Shown here: positions 58,801-64,000 of the stretch, piece after piece
Layout of the letters: every line of letters begins with the position of its first letter
How positions within the stretch are numbered: position 1 is the stretch's first letter
Assembly: GCA_964019055.1 (NCBI GenBank)
Contig: OZ025212.1
Span: 3,815,266-3,879,265, forward strand
DNA from: Anthopleura xanthogrammica
Lineage: Eukaryota > Cnidaria > Anthozoa > Actiniaria > Actiniidae
Reading direction: 5' to 3'
Length of the DNA stretch: 64,000 nt
The notes under the pieces: model-generated
Databases searched by the model: none
What the model saw: only the letters and a program-made list of their open reading frames with translations
Told to the model about the DNA's origin: nothing
Made by a program: the position numbers and the translations under genes

Positions 58801-60140
58801 TCAAATTTTCCCTGTCTTTCGAGATCTTTCCTGTGCTCTACAAGGGCATCTTTTGTTCTTTACGTCCATGGTTGTGTGAAACCCCATTTCCAACTCTTCT
58901 GCTTTCATTGCCGCCATAATTCTAGCGTCGATGGACAAAAGCTTCAATGTTTCCATATACTGTATTAACATCACAATGGCAATGTTTATGAACATTACGT
59001 CCACCTATTGCCATTGTGATGTTAATATGCCAACCATTTTGACAATAGTAATTTGTCACTTTGCTTTATTGGATTGGCCAATACTCAAATCACAAATCGT
59101 CTCTGATTTCCTGTGAAATATCTACCGATCTCTTGTTTGCCACCTCTACCTTTATGAATTTGCAATTGTTTTTTACAAGCTAGCTGTTCCATTGCACGCC
59201 CAGGTGCCGCGGCTGGTTCACACACACACGTAATAAAAATAACTTTTCCAAGAACTGGATTTGTTGACATCAAATCCTTATGACGGCAAAGCTTAGATTT
59301 TTGAAAGTTTTGTTGCATAAGAGCTAGTGAAATTCTTGCTAAAAATTTTGTGCAAATAAAGTTCAAGACGTACACTTTCCATGCAAACGTATAACTGCAT
59401 TTAGAAGGGTTATATGTAAGTATGTATGATTACAATTTGTAATTAAAGCTAAGGAATTTGGGCTCCAAAATACGGAAAAGTTAACTTTAGAAGCTGCATG
59501 CATATATATGTGTGCGTAACTCAACTATAAATACGAGAGGGAAAAAATAGCAATAAATGGAGAGCTATAGCCCGAAGGGTGCATGGGGTACTAACACCTA
59601 TTGCAATAAAGGTTGTCGCAGCCGTAGGCGACAAACAACAAGCCAAGACGTTGAGTCTTAGATAGACTTCACTTTTTACCGATCTGTCTTGAATAGGGCA
59701 TGCATGAATTTTCAAAATATCGCCGTCTTAAATAGGTTTTGATCAGGTTTTGGGACTCCAGTGGGACACCTCTATCAGAACCTTCTCCAAGTACCCCTCA
59801 CCTCACCTCCCCTCCTCTCCCCAACAACAGCATTGGGAAAATAAAAATCTCGAGAGTTTTTATTAGGGAAAATTATTTCAGTTCAAACTGAACTAGAGTA
59901 CACTTTTATCTAGAGACCTAGTATTCTTTCAATAAGGTCTTCCAATATGAAGGCAGTTTTGACTCTATAATAGCTTAAACTATAGTTGTATTGCTTTATC
60001 GACATTTAATCATTCCTCAATGACTTAAGCCCATATTAATGATCTACATCTTCTTTTACACGTTTTAAAATACGAGTTTTTAATGGTTAACCCTTCAGAA
60101 CGAACCTTGATTAACTAGTATTACTGTATAACGAGGCTAA
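58801..60140. other. Intergenic, no gene seen
   Basis: Spacer between the broken copy and the intact coiled-coil gene. A local inverted repeat around 58965-59030 (GTATTAACATCACAATGGCA with TGCCATTGTGATGTTAATAT) is the only clear structure. Short frames have no recognisable family. Confidence 0.55.
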
Positions 60141-61559
60141 TCATGCAGTCAACATACCATCATTGTTCATTTTTTGTCCTCGAGTGACTTGATCTCCTCG
60201 CTTCCCTTTTTTTTTTTTTTTAGCAATTTCTTCTTGAGCTTCTTTCAAGTTTTCCCCAAACAAAACAGCCAGTTGGCGTACGTTCTTCCTGGATTCCTCG
60301 ATAGTCGGGTTTTCTCGAATCTGGTCATACAGGTCTTTACGGGTTTGCTTGATTTGTTCCATGTATGTTCCACATACATCGTCGAGTGCCACCCATTTTG
60401 AGTAGTAAACGACCCCTTTAGCCTTGAATGCAGTTGATGTCCAGACTTTGATGCGTTTTTCCTCAGGATACTCCATAGCTCTCTGTATCTTCTGCATATC
60501 TTCGTTGGCTAGCGACTCACAATGTGCTTGCATTTGGCGCCAAAACAGGGCTGCGCTCATCATTATAGCTGACAGAGACTTCAAAGCACCAATAGAGTTG
60601 TGAAGAGCATCAATAGCTACTTCTTCCAGACCTTCATCGGTCTTGCATTGCTTAATTTTCTCAGTGAACTCGATGCATTTTTGAATGGCTTCTCTCCTGA
60701 GGTCACGTTGCTTTTGCAGTTCTTCAAGATGCTTCATCTTTTCTGCGTTTGCCATTCGCATGGCCTCCCTGTAAGCGCTGTCCTCTCCGATGGTTCTCAA
60801 GACATCAGGAAGATTTTGTTTTTCTTCAGGGTTTAATATCGTACTAGCCACTTTGCCAGAGGCAGAGAATACTTTTCCAAAGGCGTCCTTCACGAAGTGA
60901 AGCAAACTGTCTTGCTTTTCCAAAGCTTCGTCTTCTCTTTTTTGAGCCTGTGCGTAAAGCTCCTCGGCCCTTTCCCTGGCTTCAATCGCTTCTTTTTGAA
61001 GCTTTTGTACTTTTAGTTTTTGAACTTCGAATTCATCTTGTTGTTTTTGCAGCTCCTTCTTGTGGTCTTCACGTGCACCTTTTGCCTTCTGAGTGTCCTC
61101 TAATGCATCGATAACATCGGTTGTTGCTTCTTCAAATTTCGTTTGGAGTTTTTCTGCTTCGGCCAAGTTGGCCAACGATGCCAGAGTTTCCAACGCCATT
61201 TCTTCCAGTCCATCGAGAAGAAACTGATAAGTACCTTGCAGCTCTTGCAAGACACTTCGGGATGTCTGTTTGAATTTGTGGACGGTGACAGCTGATTCGT
61301 CTGTTAGCTTGGTAATCTTATATCCAACCCGTTGTACCTTGATCTGCAAGTCGGTGTTGCCAGCTACTCCGTTGTACGCGACGCGAATGAAGCTACCAAG
61401 TTTGCCAAGATCATCCACAAGACTTTTCAAATCCAGCTCTCCAAGAAGACCTGCCTTCTCTGCTTCTACCAACTCGGTTCCAACTTTTGGGATTTCAAGG
61501 AGGGAAAAGGTTTCTTTACCGATGGTGACGGACAAACTGGGACTGGAACTGAGAGCCAT
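60141..61559 (-). CDS. Uncharacterised intronless coiled-coil protein, 472 aa
   Basis: No enzyme or named domain recognised. Visible structure: an N-terminal globular-looking part (1-60), long heptad-like helices rich in Lys/Glu/Gln (about 130-218), a short weakly hydrophobic helix with Gly (HFVKDAFGKVFSASGKVAST, about 221-240), a second coiled segment (265-305), a conserved-looking MMSAALFWRQMQAH region (333-346) and KGVVYYSKWVALDDV (382-396), then a Lys-rich tail with KKKKK. The last features resemble a family of uncharacterised animal proteins common in cnidarians and fish (recalled as PTHR33488-like; unverified). The helix, hydrophobic patch, helix layout is also seen in alpha-helical membrane-active proteins, but nothing here proves that. 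A decayed relative lies at 57530-58800. Confidence 0.8.
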   Translation of the reverse strand: MALSSSPSLSVTIGKETFSLLEIPKVGTELVEAEKAGLLGELDLKSLVDDLGKLGSFIRVAYNGVAGNTDLQIKVQRVGYKITKLTDESAVTVHKFKQTSRSVLQELQGTYQFLLDGLEEMALETLASLANLAEAEKLQTKFEEATTDVIDALEDTQKAKGAREDHKKELQKQQDEFEVQKLKVQKLQKEAIEARERAEELYAQAQKREDEALEKQDSLLHFVKDAFGKVFSASGKVASTILNPEEKQNLPDVLRTIGEDSAYREAMRMANAEKMKHLEELQKQRDLRREAIQKCIEFTEKIKQCKTDEGLEEVAIDALHNSIGALKSLSAIMMSAALFWRQMQAHCESLANEDMQKIQRAMEYPEEKRIKVWTSTAFKAKGVVYYSKWVALDDVCGTYMEQIKQTRKDLYDQIRENPTIEESRKNVRQLAVLFGENLKEAQEEIAKKKKKGKRGDQVTRGQKMNNDGMLTA

Positions 61560-61599
61560 TCTGGCGTTGCCTTTGGGAAGACGAGAATGAGTTGACTTG

Positions 61600-61760
61600 G
61601 AAGAGTTTCTACAATTAATGTCACGTCAATGGACCATTGGCCCAATCAGGGTAAGACACACGTAGAAATTCTGTCTTATATAAGAGATTTCCCAATCAGG
61701 GCAAGACGCGTAGATCATTCCTAGAAATTCCGATTCAATTTAATGTTTTCAAAGCCACGT
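61600..61760 (-). promoter_or_regulatory. Putative promoter of the 472-aa gene
   Basis: On the - strand, a TATA-like TCTTATATAAGAC lies about 115 bp upstream of the ATG and CCAAT-type motifs (CTGATTGGGCCAATGG) at about 61630-61650. A block containing CCCAATCAGGG-AAGAC-CGTAGA occurs twice (61641-61670 and 61690-61718). Regulatory role inferred from motif and position. Confidence 0.4.
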
Positions 61761-61862
61761 CTTAATTTTTGATAGATGGTTCAGTGGCAGCTGGTGTGCG
61801 ACACGGGGAACGTGACCCGTATCGTAAACTTATCGTCCAATCTATATCAATATAGATTACTT

Positions 61863-61995
61863 CATAGAAAGTGCGGCGTACGGGGTTATATTCACGAGTT
61901 GTTTGTGTAAAACACGAACGAGCGAGTCTTCGAGCGAGTGAGTGTTTTTACACAAACAACTCGTGAATATAACCCCGTACAAAGCACTTTCTATG
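61863..61995. mobile_element. Large palindrome (hairpin element)
   Basis: CATAGAAAGTGCGGCGTACG at the left and CGTACAAAGCACTTTCTATG at the right; arms continue through GGGGTTATATTCACGAGTTG and its complement. Loop GAACGAGCGAGTCTTCGAGC. Arm length about 55 bp. Confidence 0.8.
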
Positions 61996-62006
61996 ATGTT
62001 TTCTCT

Positions 62007-62727
62007 TTATTATATATATAACTAGAATTCACATACAAACACGTTTATTTTGATTGAATAAAAATGACAAATTTTGTCGAAACTTTCGTAAGTTTTAAGT
62101 TTATAAGTTAAAATGTCATGCAACTGTACATAATTAAATTGAAAAACTCCTCATGTCAGTTTATAAAAGGAAAATGAATATACAAAAAGTCAATATAAAT
62201 ATCAAAAATGTACTGTTTTTCATAATTAGTCGCTGTCTGGCGAATCCAAGATGCAATAACGGCGGCGCTTTGTTGTTGTTTCTTCACGCAAAGAAGCAGC
62301 TCGTCTAAATCTCTTGGCTGGATTTCTTCCAGGTTTTGCTGCACATTTTTTGTTTCAAGATATGTAGTCAATAAAGCCAGGTCTCTCTTCGTCTTGCTTA
62401 GTGTGTTTTTGTTTTCTTGGTTTTGAATAAACTCATCTACCGGCACATCTAGTGACACAAAACGACTCGCCATTTTGTTCACATCAACAAAGCTACAGAA
62501 AACACAACTTTGCTTTGGCGGGAAGCCATTCAAATGTCACAATTGCTCGTTTTATGATTGGTTGGTTTGGTCAACTCTAAATTTTGATTGGTTATATTTT
62601 TACACAGTGAAAAGCTGTACGCGATGCTAATTGGTCGTATTGCATTTTTCACCAGTGAAATATAAAGCATAGAGATTTTTATAATAGAGATTTATTGTAT
62701 GAAATTCTAGTTATATATATAATAAAA
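62007..62727. mobile_element. Small transposon with about 31-bp inverted ends
   Basis: TTATTATATATATAACTAGA at 62007-62030 is mirrored by TCTAGTTATATATATAATAA near 62705-62727; the match continues to CATACA/TGTATG. The element encloses a single - strand frame (62156-62533). Next to the palindrome at 61863-61995, possibly part of the same insertion. Confidence 0.55.
62156..62533 (-). pseudogene. Crypton-like tyrosine recombinase N-terminal fragment
   Basis: The part FIQNQENKNTLSKTKRDLAL, LTTYLETKNVQQNLEEI and QPRDLDELL resembles the SAM-like N-terminal region of Crypton/KCTD1-type tyrosine recombinases (ENxNTxxKTxxDLxLLxxFL, then PxELDxxL). After DELLLCVKKQ the similarity stops and no catalytic R-HxxR-Y region follows, so this is an internally deleted remnant. 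An inner Met (MASRFVSLDVPVDEF) sits in a YY1-like AAAATGGCGAG context. Confidence 0.55.
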
Positions 62728-62986
62728 TATATTACCTGATTTTTTTTAACCGGGTGTCGTACAAAAACATGAGTTAAGCAATTTTCCAAATACTTATTGT
62801 TGAAGAAAAACTTTTTTTTTTTGCCTCTTAGCTACACGATAACAAGCTCCAAGAATACCGGCAAATGTTGGCTATTTTCGTTTTCCCAAGGACGAAGACC
62901 TAATTCCAGGAATCAAAGGAAATCAAAGAAATATATACACACAAATCTTGTTTCCCCCAGCTCGGCGATAGCCATCGTTCAGTCAT

Positions 62987-64000
62987 ATGGCTATAGCCCT
63001 TTCAAGTTCCACGTGTTTCGATGCGGTGAGCAATGCATTGCAAGCAGTTAAGTATGGAAAGGCTACAGAAGCAGCAATTATTCTTAATTCTGTAAAAAAT
63101 GATGCCAAATTAATGCAGAATGAACTGCGAAAATACCACCGAAGACTTCAGAGAACCGAAAGACAATACGAGGAAAAAGCAGAGCACCTAACAAGAAAGG
63201 TAAATGATCTTTATCAAGAAGAGCAAAAACTGCGAAAACAAGAACGTGAACTAAGAGGATCAATAGCGCAACTGCATTCACGAAATGAAAGAAACGTTGA
63301 AAGTCGAAACGAAGCGGAAATGAGGTACAGGCAGGCTAGAGACGAAGAGCAAAGGGCCCGTGAGAAACGAGAGCATCACGGGGTATTGTTTTGGATCCCA
63401 GTAGTCAACGTTTTGGCTTTTATAGCCGAATTGATTGAACAAAACGACGCAAGGGCTCGTGAGGCCAGGGCAGACATGGAACGCTATCAAACACGCATAA
63501 ACGAGGAGAACGATGACATCAGAACCACGAATTCACGGATAAGTAATGTAAGTGAAGTGTGGCACAATGATTATTATAGCTCTTGTTTGCCTAAAAATGC
63601 TATTTGATTCGCGTTTGAAAAAGGGAGAAACTGGAGGGATTTTTTCAAAAAGAATTTCTGAAGAACTTATAGTTCGTTAAAATTATGATTACATTTGATT
63701 TACTTTAGATTCAGTTAAAGATCATTGAAGTCCAGAGAGAAGCTCAAAGCCTCAAGAAACAGAGGGACTCAAGCCACACTGAGCTAGGCGCCGTAAAGAG
63801 CATAACCGTGTTTGTTCTTGAAGCAAGTACTGTATCAAGCATGATTCTTAACCTTACTGAAGATGCCACAGTTAAAGCTGAGGACCTGGAGAGGATTATG
63901 CGTCTCGCTGCGAAAAAAAATACCCTGAAGGTCTTGCAAAGTGGAGGGATACAGACAAAGGTTGGCTCGTTCATTGAATGCTGGGATGAAATCGTCGAAA
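62987..64000 (+). CDS. Uncharacterised coiled-coil protein with hydrophobic hairpin, 3' end outside window
   Basis: Exon 1 is 62987-63547 (187 codons, donor GTAAGT) and exon 2 starts at 63709 after TACTTTAG, open to the window end (97 more codons). The protein has an N-terminal helical part (VKYGKATEAAIILNS), a long charged coiled coil (about 40-130), a hydrophobic segment GVLFWIPVVNVLAFIAELI (132-150) that could dip into or cross a membrane, a second coiled coil (152-215), then a more globular part (TVFVLEASTVSSMILNLTED). No family recognised. The symmetric coil, hydrophobic hairpin, coil layout suggests membrane insertion, by inference only. Divergent from the 472-aa gene, 1.4 kb away. Confidence 0.75.

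Noticed and set aside
58801..59375. Short frames between the broken and intact coiled-coil genes
   Set aside because: Under 100 codons on either strand, no family, and partly overlapping a local inverted repeat.

Overview
Eukaryotic, animal nuclear DNA: AT-rich, intron-dense and full of short inverted-repeat transposons, microsatellites and retroelement tails. Gene content (THADA, BABAM2, GINS1, GDPGP1, plus an intronless Hint-domain membrane protein) and repeat style point to a cnidarian, most likely an anthozoan such as a stony coral. That placement is an inference; no lineage marker was searched. All exon models below were built by hand from splice sites, reading phase and remembered family sequence.

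Layout. (1) 1-23.8 kb: GDPGP1 on the + strand, its 5' end outside the window, whose 3' half is tandemly duplicated (units about 2014-14750 and 14751-23775). Each unit carries, on the - strand inside the same large intron, a single-exon gene for a secreted or membrane protein with a Hint-like (hedgehog/intein) domain. The first Hint gene is open; the second has a nonsense codon. The second GDPGP1 copy lacks 5' exons and has a 25-bp deletion in the catalytic exon. (2) 24.2-29.4 kb: BABAM2 (BRE), - strand, 10 exons, complete (397 aa). (3) 30.4-51.5 kb: THADA, - strand, 39 exons, complete or nearly so (1905 aa). (4) 52.0-56.4 kb: GINS1 (PSF1), + strand, 8 exons, complete (190 aa), head to head with THADA across a 464-bp promoter region. 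(5) 57.5-64 kb: an intronless coiled-coil gene (472 aa, - strand), a broken, interrupted copy of its C-terminal third, a transposon carrying a Crypton-like N-terminal fragment, and the start of a second coiled-coil gene (+ strand) with a hydrophobic hairpin that runs off the window.

The housekeeping genes serve separate pathways (GDP-glucose clean-up, BRCA1-A/BRISC deubiquitinase scaffolds, tRNA modification/SERCA control, replicative helicase), so there is no operon-like logic. The only arrangements with likely regulatory meaning are the THADA/GINS1 divergent pair and the nested antisense Hint gene. Most remaining sequence is intron or spacer made of MITE-type elements, several with clear terminal inverted repeats and target-site duplications.
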